Source: Micromonospora alfalfae | GTDB lineage: Bacteria; Actinomycetota; Actinomycetes; Mycobacteriales; Micromonosporaceae | Assembly: GCF_022230925.1 (NCBI RefSeq) | Contig: NZ_JAKKFH010000007.1 | Span: 1-64,000, forward strand | Direction: 5' to 3' | Length of the DNA stretch: 64,000 nt | Shown: piece after piece, positions 39,598 to 49,900 of the stretch | Position numbering within the stretch: the stretch's first letter is position 1 | Layout: each line of letters opens with the position of its first letter | Translations under genes and position numbers: made by a program | The notes under the pieces: generated by a model | Told to the model about the DNA's origin: nothing | Databases searched by the model: none | The model's input: the letters and a program-made list of their open reading frames with translations, nothing else

Positions 39598-40044
39598 ATG
39601 CCTCTGGACCCTTCCTTCGTCGGCCGGACGTATCCGCCGACCGCCCCCTACCAGGTGGGCCGAGAAAAGATCCGCGAGTTCGCCAGCGCCATCGGTGCCA
39701 CTGACCCGGCTCACCACGACCCGGAGGCCGCGCGGGCGCTGGGTCACGCCGACGTGGTCGCCCCGCCGACCTTTCCGGTGATCGTGACGATGGCCGCGAG
39801 CAGTCAGATCATCGAGGACCCGGCCCTGGGTGTCGACTACAGCCGGCTGGTGCACGGCGACCAGCGGTTCGCGTACACCAGGCCGGTGGTCGCCGGCGAC
39901 GAGCTGGTCTGCACCAACACCATCGAGGACGTCAGCACCAGGGGTGGGCACGGCTTCCTGACCACGCGCACCGACGTGAGCACCGTCGGCGGGGAACCGG
40001 TGGTCGCGGTCTGGGCCAGGTACGTCATTCGCGGGGAGGCCTGA
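39598..40044 (+). CDS. hadA: (3R)-hydroxyacyl-ACP dehydratase subunit A
   Basis: 148 aa, N-terminal MaoC-like hot-dog fold: SFVGRTYPPTAPYQVGREKIREFASAIGATDPAHHDPEAARALGHADVVAPPTFPV, then VDYSRLVHGDQRFAYTRPVVAGDELVC. It forms the substrate-holding partner of HadB in a FAS-II dehydratase. In mycobacteria hadA-hadB occupy this same site before tRNA-Trp and secE. In Micromonospora the acyl substrate is presumably ordinary fatty acid. One base separates its stop from hadB. Confidence 0.88.
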   Translation: MPLDPSFVGRTYPPTAPYQVGREKIREFASAIGATDPAHHDPEAARALGHADVVAPPTFPVIVTMAASSQIIEDPALGVDYSRLVHGDQRFAYTRPVVAGDELVCTNTIEDVSTRGGHGFLTTRTDVSTVGGEPVVAVWARYVIRGEA

Positions 40045-40045
40045 G

Positions 40046-40438
40046 ATGGAGTTGCCAGCACAGACGTTTCAGGTGACCCGCGCGGACCTGGTCCGCTACG
40101 CCGGCGCCTCGGGCGACTTCAACCCGATCCACTGGAGCGACCGGGTCGCCACCGCTGTGGGTCTGCCCGGGGTGATCGCCCACGGCATGTTCACCATGGC
40201 GCTGGTCGGCCGGGCGGTCACCGAGTGGGCCGGGTCGCCGGACGCGGTGGTTGAGTACGGCGTGCGTTTCACCCGGCCGGTGGTGGTCCCCGACGACGAC
40301 CAGGGGACTGAGATCGAGGTGACCGCGCGGGTCCGCGAGGTGACCGAGGACGGTCTCACCCGACTCGAGGTGACCGCAACCTGCCTGGGTGACAAGGTGC
40401 TGTCGCAGGCGCGGGCAACCATCCGGACGGCGCGCTGA
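40046..40438 (+). CDS. hadB: (3R)-hydroxyacyl-ACP dehydratase subunit B
   Basis: 130 aa MaoC hot-dog protein carrying the catalytic hydratase-2 motif: YAGASGDFNPIHWSD (D and H of the DxxxxH pair) and GVIAHGMFTMALV. Partner of HadA. TGAgATG junction with hadA shows coupling. Ends 129 bp before tRNA-Trp. Confidence 0.9.
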   Translation: MELPAQTFQVTRADLVRYAGASGDFNPIHWSDRVATAVGLPGVIAHGMFTMALVGRAVTEWAGSPDAVVEYGVRFTRPVVVPDDDQGTEIEVTARVREVTEDGLTRLEVTATCLGDKVLSQARATIRTAR

Positions 40439-40567
40439 ACCGAGCCCGCCACGCGTGGCGGAGAGACCGGTTGGGAAAGTCGGGCGGCTACCCGTACACT
40501 GGTCCGCCGTGGGGCAAGTGACCCCTGCTCGGTCGTCTGTGGCCGCGTGGGGCGAGTGTTGCCACAT

Positions 40568-40640
<73 letters not shown>

Positions 40641-40854
40641 CGCCTCAGGCCTGACCGTTCCCGTGGGTCGCGCCGCCAGCTTGGCGGCGTCCGGCCCGTG
40701 GTGGTGGCATCGGCGGGGTGGCTCCGAGGCAATCGGGGCCCTCCGGGCGATCCACCGGCCGCGGCCCGTCGCGGGACGGTTGGGTCCGGCCGGCGTGACC
40801 AGCGCCGCGTACGCCACTCGGCGTGCGACCCCAGATTCCGCGACGGAGGGCGAA

Positions 40855-41244
40855 GTGGCCGACAACAAGCGGCGCGACGACGACGGCGACGATCGTCTGG
40901 ACGACGAGATCGTCGACGACGTGGCCGACGACGACGCCTCCGGCGCGGACGAGCCGGTTTCCCGGGGGGGCACCGCCACGCGGTCCCGTGCCCGGGCGGA
41001 GTCGGCGGACAGCCGGCCGACCACGCGGTCGGAAACGGGTCGGGTGGGCGTCTTCGGCCGCATCGCCCGGTTCTTCCGCGAGGTCGTAGCTGAACTGCGT
41101 AAGGTCATCTGGCCGACCCGCAAGGAGTTGCTGACCTACACCGCCGTGGTGGTGGCGTTCGTCGCGGTGATGCTGACGATCGTGGGTGTGCTGGACTTCG
41201 GCTTCGCCAAGGTCGTGTTGTTTGTCTTTGGCAACTCGGACTGA
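40855..41244 (+). CDS. secE: Preprotein translocase subunit SecE
   Basis: 129 aa: an acidic disordered N terminus (about 1-65, DDDGDDRLDDEIVDDVADDD), then RFFREVVAELRKVIWPTRKELLTYTAVVVAFVAVMLTIVGVLDFGFAKVVL with one membrane helix, the single-span actinobacterial form. It clamps SecY in the translocon. GTG 40855 with ggaggg just upstream; a longer in-frame start is unlikely. 38 bp before nusG. Confidence 0.95.
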   Translation: MADNKRRDDDGDDRLDDEIVDDVADDDASGADEPVSRGGTATRSRARAESADSRPTTRSETGRVGVFGRIARFFREVVAELRKVIWPTRKELLTYTAVVVAFVAVMLTIVGVLDFGFAKVVLFVFGNSD

Positions 41245-41282
41245 CCGGCTGCCTCCAGCCATAGTGACGGAAGTGAGCGAGC

Positions 41283-42005
41283 GTGCCTGAGTACGACGAG
41301 ACCGCCGGACCGGTGGACGAGCAGTCCACGGTCGCGACGGCGGCTGGTGACGAGTCGGTTGAGGCCGCCAGCGAGCCGGAGTTCCCTACGACCGAGCCCG
41401 CCCCGGACGAGGACTACGACCCCGTCGCGGAGCTGAGGCAGAAGCTGCGCTACGCGCCGGGTGACTGGTACGTGGTGCACTCGTACGCCGGCTACGAGAA
41501 CAAGGTCAAGACCAACCTCGAGACCCGGATCACGAGCCTCGACATGGAGGACTTCATCTACCAGGTCGAGGTGCCGACCCGGGAAGAGGTCGAGGTCAAG
41601 AACGGTAAGCGTTCGCAGATTCAGGCCAAGGTCTTCCCGGGTTACATCCTGGTTCGGATGGAGTTGACCGCCGAGTCCTACTCCTGTGTCCGGAACACTC
41701 CGGGTGTGACAGGCTTCGTCGGCGCGACCGACAGGGCCGACCGGCCTGCTCCGCTCTCGCTCGACGAGGTGCTGAAGTGGCTGGCGCCGGCTGTCGAGAC
41801 CGAGCAGAAGAAGTCGAAGCCGGAGATCAAGGTCCTCGACTTCGAGGTGGGCGACTCCGTCACCGTCACCGACGGCGCGTTCGCGTCGCTGCCGGCCACG
41901 ATCAGCGAGATCAACGCCGACCAGCAGAAGCTCAAGGTGCTGGTGTCGATCTTCGGTCGTGAGACTCCGGTGGAGCTCAACTTCAACCAGGTCGCCAAGA
42001 TCTGA
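41283..42005 (+). CDS. nusG: Transcription termination/antitermination protein NusG
   Basis: 240 aa. An acidic actinobacterial N-terminal extension (about 60 residues) precedes the NGN domain ([47 protein letters not shown]) and the C-terminal KOW domain ([51 protein letters not shown]). Couples RNA polymerase to Rho or the ribosome. GTG start. Followed by a strong hairpin. Confidence 0.97.
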   Translation: MPEYDETAGPVDEQSTVATAAGDESVEAASEPEFPTTEPAPDEDYDPVAELRQKLRYAPGDWYVVHSYAGYENKVKTNLETRITSLDMEDFIYQVEVPTREEVEVKNGKRSQIQAKVFPGYILVRMELTAESYSCVRNTPGVTGFVGATDRADRPAPLSLDEVLKWLAPAVETEQKKSKPEIKVLDFEVGDSVTVTDGAFASLPATISEINADQQKLKVLVSIFGRETPVELNFNQVAKI

Positions 42006-42010
42006 TTGGT

Positions 42011-42041
42011 CGTCGGCGGCGGGCCCGACCCGCCGCCGACG
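42011..42041 (+). terminator. 13-bp hairpin after nusG
   Basis: cgtcggcggcggg / cccgccgccgacg, 5-nt loop, five bases after the nusG stop. Ends secE-nusG or partly attenuates into rplK. Confidence 0.75.
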
Positions 42042-42191
42042 TCGGCGTACGCGCTCTCGCTCGACCTCGGCGGACGAGTGGGCTGCGGCCTGCGCTACTC
42101 TTGAATGTCGCCGCTGTCGCACCGCGCTGACCGTGCGCGCCCGAGGGCGGCGACAGCCGCATTTTCCCAGCTCCAAGCCCCAGGAAGTGAC

Positions 42192-42623
42192 ATGCCTCCG
42201 AAGAAGAAGCTCGTCAAGACGTTCACGCTTCAGTTGCCGGCGGGCCAGGCCACGCCGGCGCCGCCGGTCGGCCCCGCGCTCGGCCAGCACGGCGTGAACA
42301 TCATGGAGTTCTGCAAGTCCTACAACGCGCAGACCGAGTCTCAGCGGGGCGACATCGTCCCCGCCGAGATCAGCGTGTTCGAGGACCGGTCCTTCACGTT
42401 CGTGCTGAAGACCCCGCCCGCTGCCCGGCTGCTGATCAAGGCCGCCGGTGTGCAGAAGGGTTCGGGTGTTCCGCAGTCCGAGAAGGTCGGCTCGGTCAGC
42501 CGCGCCCAGCTGCGTGAGATCGCCGAGAAGAAGATGGCCGACCTCAACGCCAACGACATCGCCCAGGCCGAGAAGATCATCGCCGGCACCGCCCGGTCGA
42601 TGGGCATCACCGTCAACGACTGA
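42192..42623 (+). CDS. rplK: 50S ribosomal protein L11
   Basis: 143 aa: [42 protein letters not shown], the GTPase-centre domain, and [50 protein letters not shown], the rRNA-binding half. The prolines near 22-26 that mediate thiopeptide sensitivity are normal. ATG 42192 with aggaag upstream. Confidence 0.97.
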   Translation: MPPKKKLVKTFTLQLPAGQATPAPPVGPALGQHGVNIMEFCKSYNAQTESQRGDIVPAEISVFEDRSFTFVLKTPPAARLLIKAAGVQKGSGVPQSEKVGSVSRAQLREIAEKKMADLNANDIAQAEKIIAGTARSMGITVND

Positions 42624-42701
42624 CGTCGGCCCCGGCCTTCGACCCGACAGTGGGAGGGCTCGCGCCGAGCGGCCCGCCAGAGACCACAGGAGTAATCAGT
42701 A

Positions 42702-43418
42702 ATGCAGCGCAGCAAGAGCTACCGCAAGGCCGCCGATGTCATCGACCGGTCGAAGCTCTACACCCCCACCGAGGCCGTGAAGCTGGCCAAGGAGACCACC
42801 AACGTCAAGTTCGACGCCACGGTCGAGGTCGCCATGCGCCTCGGCGTCGACCCCCGCAAGGCGGACCAGATGGTCCGCGGTGTGGTCAACCTGCCGCACG
42901 GCACCGGTAAGACCGCCCGCGTGATCGTGTTCGCCAGTGGCGCGAAGGCCGAAGAGGCCGCCGCCGCGGGTGCGGACGAGGTGGGCACCGATGAGCTGGT
43001 CGCCCGTATCCAGGGTGGTTGGCTCGACTTCGACGCGGCGATCGCCACGCCGGACCAGATGGCCAAGATCGGCCGGATCGCGCGGATCCTGGGCCCGCGC
43101 GGTCTCATGCCGAACCCGAAGACCGGCACGGTGACCATGGACGTCACCAAGGCGGTGTCGGACATCAAGGGCGGCAAGATCACCTTCCGGGTGGACAAGC
43201 ACTCCAACCTGCACCTGATCATTGGCAAGGCCTCCTTCACGGAGACCCAGCTGGTGGACAACTACGCTGCGGTGCTCGACGAGGTGCTGCGCGCCAAGCC
43301 GTCCGCGGCCAAGGGCAAGTACCTCCGCAAGGTCATCCTGACCACCACGATGGGCCCGGGCGTCCCGGTCGACCCGAACCTGGTGAAGAACCTTCGGGAG
43401 GACCAGGCCGACGCCTGA
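42702..43418 (+). CDS. rplA: 50S ribosomal protein L1
   Basis: 238 aa, usual length. Conserved [66 protein letters not shown] and the C-terminal [11 protein letters not shown]. Binds 23S rRNA and can autoregulate its mRNA. aggagtaatcagt precedes the ATG. Ended by a 16-bp hairpin. Confidence 0.97.
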   Translation: MQRSKSYRKAADVIDRSKLYTPTEAVKLAKETTNVKFDATVEVAMRLGVDPRKADQMVRGVVNLPHGTGKTARVIVFASGAKAEEAAAAGADEVGTDELVARIQGGWLDFDAAIATPDQMAKIGRIARILGPRGLMPNPKTGTVTMDVTKAVSDIKGGKITFRVDKHSNLHLIIGKASFTETQLVDNYAAVLDEVLRAKPSAAKGKYLRKVILTTTMGPGVPVDPNLVKNLREDQADA

Positions 43419-43434
43419 GTCGACAGTTCGCTCC

Positions 43435-43470
43435 GCCGGGGCGCCGCCACGACCGTGGCGGCGCCCCGGC
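43435..43470 (+). terminator. 16-bp hairpin after rplA
   Basis: gccggggcgccgccac / gtggcggcgccccggc, loop gacc. It separates the L11-L1 unit from the ABC genes. Confidence 0.85.
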
Positions 43471-43498
43471 GCGTTTCAGGTGTGGCAGGCTCGACGCC

Positions 43499-44389
43499 AT
43501 GCGGCTGGAGAATGTCTGGTTGCGGTACCACCGGCGGGGGCCGTGGGTGCTGCAAGGCATCGACGTGCGGATCGGTCCCGGCGAGGTGGCGATCGTGTTG
43601 GGTCGCAACGGGGTGGGCAAGTCGACACTGCTCCAGGTGGCCGCGGGGGTCCTCCGCCCGGGCCGGGGCCGGGTCACCGACCGTCCGACGCGGGTGGGCT
43701 GGGTGCCGGAGCGTTTCCCCGCGGACCAACCGTTCACTGTCACCCGCTATCTGACCGGGATGGCCCGGGTGGCGGGGCTGGGCAGGGCTGCGGCCGACGA
43801 GGCGGTGGCCTCCTGGACGGACCGGCTCGGGCTGTCCGCGTTCCGCTCGGTCCGGTTGCCGGAACTGTCCAAGGGCACCGCGCAGAAGGTCGGTCTCGCC
43901 CAGGCGCTGCTGCGCCCACCGGGCCTGCTGGTGCTCGACGAGCCGTGGGAGGGGCTGGACGCCGCCACCCGTGAGTTGGTGCCCGAACTGATCGCCGAGG
44001 TGCTCGCGGCCGACGGCTCGGTCCTGGTCAGCGACCACCGCGGCGAGACGGTCCGGCTCCCGGCCGCGCGCCGCTGGTTGGTGGCCGACGGCTCGCTCTG
44101 CGAGGAGACGTCGTCGACGGACGAGACGATCGCTGTGGTCGAGGTCGCGGTGCCGGCCGCGCGGGTCGCCGGCACCGTCGCCCGGTTGCGCGCCGAGGGC
44201 CACCAGGTGCTGCGGGTACGCTCCGACGCCTCCACCGCCGCATCCCAGGCCCTACCCGTCGAGCCGCCCCGGTCGGTCGGTGCCGCCCGACCCGCCGAGC
44301 CGCCCCTCGGGATGGCCGGGGAACTGGCAGCCGAGCAGCCCGACGCCGTTGACGCCGCGGTCGAGTCGGCAGCGGGGGAGACCCGGTGA
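43499..44389 (+). CDS. ABC transporter ATP-binding protein
   Basis: 296 aa. Walker A GRNGVGKST, a shortened Q-loop region (GWVPERFPADQPFTV), signature-like LSKGTAQKVGLAQALL, Walker B LLVLDEPWEGLD, and H-loop SDHRGE. The signature LSGGQ is LSKGT, as in simple exporters. The last 60 residues are a non-conserved Ala/Pro tail. ATG 43499 is right after the rplA terminator. GTGA overlap with the next gene makes an exporter pair; substrate unknown. Confidence 0.9.
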   Translation: MRLENVWLRYHRRGPWVLQGIDVRIGPGEVAIVLGRNGVGKSTLLQVAAGVLRPGRGRVTDRPTRVGWVPERFPADQPFTVTRYLTGMARVAGLGRAAADEAVASWTDRLGLSAFRSVRLPELSKGTAQKVGLAQALLRPPGLLVLDEPWEGLDAATRELVPELIAEVLAADGSVLVSDHRGETVRLPAARRWLVADGSLCEETSSTDETIAVVEVAVPAARVAGTVARLRAEGHQVLRVRSDASTAASQALPVEPPRSVGAARPAEPPLGMAGELAAEQPDAVDAAVESAAGETR

Positions 44390-45075
44390 GCGCCCTGGTC
44401 CGGATGCGGTTGGCCGGTTTCCTGCGGACCGGCCGGGCGTTGGCGCCGTTGCTCGCCGGCCTGATCACGCTCGGCATCCTCTACGGCGGTGGCCGCGCCC
44501 AGCCGGCGGAGGCGTACGGGGTCTCCGCGGTAGTGCTCTTTCCGGTGCTCGCCTGGCAGACCAAGATCCTGTTGGACGTCGAGCCGGACGTGCAGCGTCG
44601 GCTGGCGCAGGTGACCGTCGGGGTGGCCCGGGAGCGGTTGGCCGGGCTACTCGCCGCCGTGGTGACGGCGCTGGTGACGGTGGCCGTCGCGCTGCTCTTT
44701 CCGTGGCTGGTCGGCGGGGTGTCCGGCCCGGTCGACCCGGAGGAGCGGTCGATTCCGGTCGGGCTCGCCCTGGGATTGTGGGCGCATGTGCTGGTCGTAC
44801 CCGCTGCGGTTGCTCTTGGCGCGCTGGCCAGCCGCGCGTCGGTCGGCGGCGCCGGATACGGCGTCGCGGTGTTGGCCCTCGGAGGGGTCGGCGCTGTGGT
44901 GCTCGGTCTGACCGGCTCGGTGGCCCCCTGGCTGGCACCGCCGATCATGGCGGCCGCTCGCACCACCGCCGGCGACGCCGCCGCGCTGACAATGCTGGGG
45001 CTGAGCGGGTGGGCGCTGGCCTGGAGCGCCGCTGTCGTCGGCGGTTACCTGTGGCGTCGGCGGGCCCAGGGCTGA
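44386..45075 (+). CDS. ABC exporter membrane protein
   Basis: 229 aa with about six hydrophobic segments, including LAPLLAGLITLGILYGG, YGVSAVVLFPVLAWQTKILL, LAGLLAAVVTALVTVAVALLFPWLV, LALGLWAHVLVVPAAVALGALAS and GYGVAVLALGGVGAVVLGL. Matches the ABC-2 type permease plan without a recognised substrate. Overlaps and pairs with the upstream ATPase. Sits as an insertion between rplA and rplJ. Confidence 0.8.
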   Translation: MSALVRMRLAGFLRTGRALAPLLAGLITLGILYGGGRAQPAEAYGVSAVVLFPVLAWQTKILLDVEPDVQRRLAQVTVGVARERLAGLLAAVVTALVTVAVALLFPWLVGGVSGPVDPEERSIPVGLALGLWAHVLVVPAAVALGALASRASVGGAGYGVAVLALGGVGAVVLGLTGSVAPWLAPPIMAAARTTAGDAAALTMLGLSGWALAWSAAVVGGYLWRRRAQG

Positions 45076-45094
45076 CCGGCCCTGGCGCGGGTGA

Positions 45095-45415
45095 CGCGGC
45101 TCACCGGGCGCGATTTGGCGCTGCTGGTCGGGGCGCGTAGTCTTCAACAGTCATCCGTGTTCTCATGGATGAGGAACCACCCAGAGACCGCTGGTCACCG
45201 TGTTTCGGCACGGTCGAAGGTCCCGCGACAACGGGCGACCCGCGTAGGGCGGCAAGCGTAACTCGGCAGTGAGCATGGTCCGCCGACCATGACGATCCGC
45301 CGGCCCTCGCCCCGTGCGCCCTGCGCCGGGGCTTTTTCGTTGTCGCGCTGCCTCCGCCCCCGTTCCGGCTTCGGCCGAGACGGGGACCAGCCTCGAGTAA
45401 CGAGAGAGGAGGGAC
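45095..45415 (+). promoter_or_regulatory. rplJL leader (L10-type autoregulatory leader)
   Basis: A long untranslated leader before rplJ. aaccacccagagaccgctgg (about 45174-45193) resembles the conserved part of bacterial L10 leaders, where L10-(L12) binds its own mRNA. Several stems follow (for example accgtgtttcggcacggt, catggtccgccgaccatg), then the terminator-like hairpin at 45309-45337. Position and motif support the call; the fold was not computed. Confidence 0.65.
45309..45337 (+). terminator. Attenuator-like terminator in the rplJ leader
   Basis: gcccc-gt-gcgc-cct-gcgc-c-ggggc followed by ttttt: one of the few hairpins here with a real T-tract. It lies 78 bp before rplJ, so some transcripts should stop before the gene. 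Confidence 0.7.
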
Positions 45416-45961
45416 ATGGCGGACAAGCCGATCCGGGCCGACAAGGCCACGGCCGTCGCTGAGCTGACCGAGAGCTTCCGCAGCTCGGGCGCCACCGTGC
45501 TGACCGAGTACCGCGGTCTGACGGTTTCCCAGCTCACCCAGCTTCGGCGCTCGCTCGGCGCCGATACCAGCTACACGGTCGCGAAGAACACGCTGGCGAA
45601 GCGTGCTGCGACGGACGCGGGCATCACCGGCCTCGACGAGCTGTTCACCGGTCCTACCGCGCTGACTTTCGTTTCGGGCGACGTCGTCGAGGCGGCGAAG
45701 GGGCTTCGCGACTTCGCGAAGGCCAACCCGAAGCTCGTCATCAAGGGCGGTGTCTTCGAGGGCAAGGCCATCACCGCGGCCGAGGTCACGAAGCTCGCCG
45801 ACCTTGAGTCCCGCGAGGTGCTGCTGGCCAAGCTGGCCGGCGCGATGAAGGGCAACCTGAGCAAGGCCGCGGCCCTGTTCCAGGCCCCGCTGTCGAAGAC
45901 CGCCCGTCTGGCGGCTGCACTGCAGGACAAGCGCGAGAAGGAGGGCGCCGAGGCGGCCTGA
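45416..45961 (+). CDS. rplJ: 50S ribosomal protein L10
   Basis: 181 aa: [79 protein letters not shown]. The C-terminal helix ([17 protein letters not shown]) binds L7/L12 dimers. gagaggaggga precedes the ATG. 54 bp before rplL. Confidence 0.97.
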   Translation: MADKPIRADKATAVAELTESFRSSGATVLTEYRGLTVSQLTQLRRSLGADTSYTVAKNTLAKRAATDAGITGLDELFTGPTALTFVSGDVVEAAKGLRDFAKANPKLVIKGGVFEGKAITAAEVTKLADLESREVLLAKLAGAMKGNLSKAAALFQAPLSKTARLAAALQDKREKEGAEAA

Positions 45962-46015
45962 GGCCCCCACGGCGCACCAGTTCTTACTTAACAGAATCAG
46001 GAAAGGACGCCAGAT

Positions 46016-46402
46016 ATGGCGAAGCTCAGCACCGACGAGCTGCTCGACGCGTTCAAGGAGATGACGCTGATCGAGCTCTCTGAGTTCGTGAAGCAGTTCG
46101 AGACGACCTTCGAGGTCACCGCTGCCGCTCCGGTCGCGATCGCCCAGGGTGGTGGCGGCGGCGGCGCTGCTGCCGAGGCCGAGCCGGAGCAGGATGAGTT
46201 CGACGTCATCCTCGAGGCTGACGGTGGCAAGAAGATCCAGGTCATCAAGGTCGTGCGTGAGCTGACCGGCCTGGGCCTCAAGGAGGCCAAGGACGCGGTT
46301 GAGTCCGCGCCGAAGGCCATCCTGGAGAAGGTCAACAAGGAGACCGCCGACAAGGCGAAGGCCAAGCTCGAGGGTGAGGGCGCCAAGGTCACCCTCAAGT
46401 GA
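46016..46402 (+). CDS. rplL: 50S ribosomal protein L7/L12
   Basis: 128 aa: N-terminal dimer domain [25 protein letters not shown], the Ala/Gly hinge ([20 protein letters not shown]), and C-terminal factor-binding domain [48 protein letters not shown]. Normal length. aggaaagga stands before the ATG. Confidence 0.98.
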   Translation: MAKLSTDELLDAFKEMTLIELSEFVKQFETTFEVTAAAPVAIAQGGGGGGAAAEAEPEQDEFDVILEADGGKKIQVIKVVRELTGLGLKEAKDAVESAPKAILEKVNKETADKAKAKLEGEGAKVTLK

Positions 46403-46457
46403 CCTGACGTTCCACCAACGCGTACCCGGCTCGTGAGCTGGGACACCATCGCGTCGC

Positions 46458-46492
46458 GGCGGGCGGTGATCCGACACGGATCACCGCCCGCC
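46458..46492 (+). terminator. 16-bp hairpin after rplL
   Basis: ggcgggcggtgatccg / cggatcaccgcccgcc with 3-nt loop, then gtattgg. Confidence 0.85.
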
Positions 46493-46815
46493 GTATTGGT
46501 GGATCTGGCTGCGACCGGTCCTGAGCTGGGCTCCGGCCATGGGTACCCTTGACCCGAACGAGCGTGGCGGGTCGCCCTCCAGTGGGAAACAAGGGACAAC
46601 CCGGATACCGGCCCTTGACGCGGCCCGGGGCTGCCAGGCACGCTGACACCAGCAAGACACCGCGCTTGCGACGGCCACGACGTGGGTATGACAGCGGCGG
46701 CACCATCAGCCGCTGTAACCCGAGCGGCCCAGTGGGGAGTTGCGTTCTGAGCGGCCCGGCAGACCCCGGTTGACGGGGGCCGAGGCGCGCTCCGCAAACA
46801 ACCTGCGGGGTGGGC

Positions 46816-46844
46816 TGGACAGCGGTTAGCCTCTCGGCTACACT
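46816..46844 (+). promoter_or_regulatory. Candidate rpoB promoter
   Basis: TGGACA (46816-46821), 17-bp spacer, TACACT (46839-46844). One mismatch to TTGACA and a good actinobacterial -10. 128 bp before the TTG start. Confidence 0.55.
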
Positions 46845-46971
46845 GCTAGTTTGCGCTGCCTTCCGACTTGACCCCTGCTCGGAAATGTCCGTTTACGGAT
46901 ATTTCTGGTGGGGTCATTGGAGTGCACGCGTACCAGCCGTTCTGCAGCACCGGTCCTCGGAAGGACGCATC

Positions 46972-49900
46972 TTGGCAGCTTCCCGCCCTGCGAAGACCAG
47001 TCGTACGTCGAGCGCATTCGCTCCCCGCCGAGTTTCATTCGGCAGGATCACCGAACACCTCGAGGTCCCCAACCTCCTTGCCATTCAGAACGAGTCCTTC
47101 GACTGGCTCGTCGGCAACGAGGCTTGGCAGGGCCGGTCGGCGGACGACCCGCACGCACGATCGGGTCTCGCGGAGATCCTTGAAGAGATCAGTCCCATTG
47201 AGGACTTCTCCGGCACCATGTCGCTCTCCTTCTCAGCGCCGCGCTTCGACGAGGTCAAGGCCTCGATCGAGGAGTGCAAGGAGAAGGACCTGACCTACTG
47301 CGCTCCGCTCTTCGTGACCGCGGAGTTCACCAACAACACCACTGGCGAGATCAAGAGCCAGACGGTGTTCATGGGTGACTTCCCGATGATGACGCCCAAG
47401 GGCACCTTCGTCATCAACGGCACCGAGCGCGTCGTGGTCAGCCAGCTCGTCCGGTCTCCGGGCGTGTACTTCGACAAGCAGCCGGACAAGACCTCCGACC
47501 GCGACCTCTCCAGCGTCAAGGTCATCCCGAGTCGGGGTGCCTGGCTGGAGTTCGACATCGATAAGCGCGACACGGTCGGTGTACGTATCGACCGCAAGCG
47601 TCGGCAGGCCGTCACCGTCCTGCTCAAGGCCATCGGATGGTCGGCCGAGCGGATCCGTGAGAAGTTCGGCTGGTCCGAGCTGATGATGACCACGCTCGAG
47701 AAGGACCACATCGCCGGCGCCGACGAGGCTCTGCTCGACATCTACCGCAAGCTGCGCCCTGGCGAGCCGCCGACGCGCGAGAACGCCCAGACCCTGCTCG
47801 ACAACCTCTTCTTCAACCCGAAGAGGTACGACGTCGCCAAGGTCGGGCGCTACAAGTTCAACAAGAAGCTCGAAGTCGGCGTTCCGATCACCACCGGCAC
47901 GCTGACCGAGGACGACATCGTCGCCACCGTGGAGTACCTGTGCCGGCTGCACGCCGGTGAGGACGGCTACGAGGCCGACGACATCGACCACTTCGGCAAC
48001 CGGCGTCTCCGTACCGTTGGCGAGCTGATCCAGAACCAGGTTCGGGTCGGCCTGTCCCGGATGGAGCGGGTCGTCCGCGAGCGGATGACCACGCAGGACG
48101 TCGAGGCGATCACCCCGCAGACCCTGATCAACATCCGCCCGGTGGTGGCGGCGATCAAGGAGTTCTTCGGGACGTCCCAGCTGTCCCAGTTCATGGACCA
48201 GACCAACCCGCTGGCGGGCCTGACCCACCGGCGTCGGCTGAGCGCGCTCGGCCCGGGTGGTCTGTCCCGGGAGCGGGCCGGCTTCGAGGTCCGCGACGTG
48301 CACCCGTCCCACTACGGCCGGATGTGCCCGATCGAGACGCCGGAAGGCCCGAACATCGGCCTGATCGGCGCGCTGTCCACCTTCGCCCGGGTCAACCCGT
48401 TCGGCTTCATCGAGACGCCGTACCGGAAGGTCGTCGAGGGTCGGGTCACCGACCAGATCGACTACTTGACCGCGGACGAGGAGGACCGGTTCGTCAAGGC
48501 CCAGGCCAACGCGCGCCTGAAGGCTGACGGCACGTTCGCCGAGGAGCGGGTGCTCTGCCGTCGTAAGGGCGGCGAGACCGAGGACGTCCTCCCCGGCGCC
48601 GTCGACTACATGGACGTCTCGCCCCGGCAGATGACCTCGGTCGCGACCGCCATGATCCCGTTCCTCGAGCACGACGACGCCAACCGGGCACTGATGGGCG
48701 CGAACATGCAGCGCCAGGCGGTGCCGCTGGTCAAGGCTGAGGCGCCGCTCGTGGGTACGGGCATGGAGTACCGGGCCGCTGTCGACGCTGGCGACGTGGT
48801 GGTCGCCGAGGTCGGCGGTGTGATCGAGGATCTCTGCGCCGACTACGTCACCATCCACCAGGATGACGGCCACCGCCGGACGTACCTGCTGCACAAGTTC
48901 CGCCGCTCCAACGCCGGCTCCTGCGTCAACCAGAAGCCTGTCGTCTTCGAGGGCGACCGCGTCGAGGCCGGTCAGGTCATCGCCGACGGTCCGTGCACCG
49001 ACGAGGGCGAGATGGCACTCGGACGCAACCTTCTGGTGGCGTTCATGTGCTGGGAGGGCCACAACTACGAGGACGCGATCATCCTGTCGCAGCGCCTCGT
49101 GCAGCAGGACGTGCTCACCTCGATCCACATCGAGGAGCACGAGGTCGACGCCCGGGACACCAAGCTCGGTCCGGAGGAGATCACCCGCGACATCCCGAAC
49201 GTCAGCGAGGAAATGCTCGCTGACCTCGACGAGCGCGGCATCATCCGGATCGGCGCCGAGGTCGTCCCCGGTGACATCCTGGTCGGCAAGGTCACGCCCA
49301 AGGGTGAGACCGAGCTGACCCCGGAGGAGCGCCTGCTCCGCGCGATCTTCGGTGAGAAGGCGCGTGAGGTTCGGGACACCTCGCTGAAGGTGCCGCACGG
49401 CGAGACCGGCACGGTCATCGGTGTGCGCACGTTCTCCCGCGAGGACGGCGACGAGTTGCCGCCGGGTGTCAACGAGCTGGTCCGGGTTTACGTCGCCCAG
49501 AAGCGGAAGATCCAGGACGGCGACAAGCTCGCCGGCCGGCACGGCAACAAGGGTGTCATCTCGAAGATCCTGCCGATCGAGGACATGCCGTTCCTCGAGG
49601 ACGGCACCCCTGTCGACATCGTGCTCAACCCGCTCGGTGTGCCGAGCCGGATGAACATCGGCCAGGTGCTGGAGACCCACCTCGGTTGGGTCGCCAAGAC
49701 CGGTTGGAAGGTCGAGGGTGACGACGCCGACTGGAAGCGTCAGCTGCGCTCGATCGACGCGCACGAGTCCGAGGGCGACACCAACGTGGCCACCCCGGTC
49801 TTCGACGGTGCTCGCGAAGAGGAGATCTCCGGTCTGCTCGAGTCGACCCTGCCCAACCGGGACGGCAAGCAGCTCATCGGTCGTACCGGCAAGGCGCAGC

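Larger units (their letters stand above)
46403..46971. other. rplL-rpoB intergenic region
   Basis: 569 bp with no supported gene. It holds the rplL terminator (46458-46492), a candidate rpoB promoter (46816-46844) and a 128-nt rpoB leader. The rpoB frame stays open upstream to 46810 but that part lacks RpoB homology. Confidence 0.7.
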
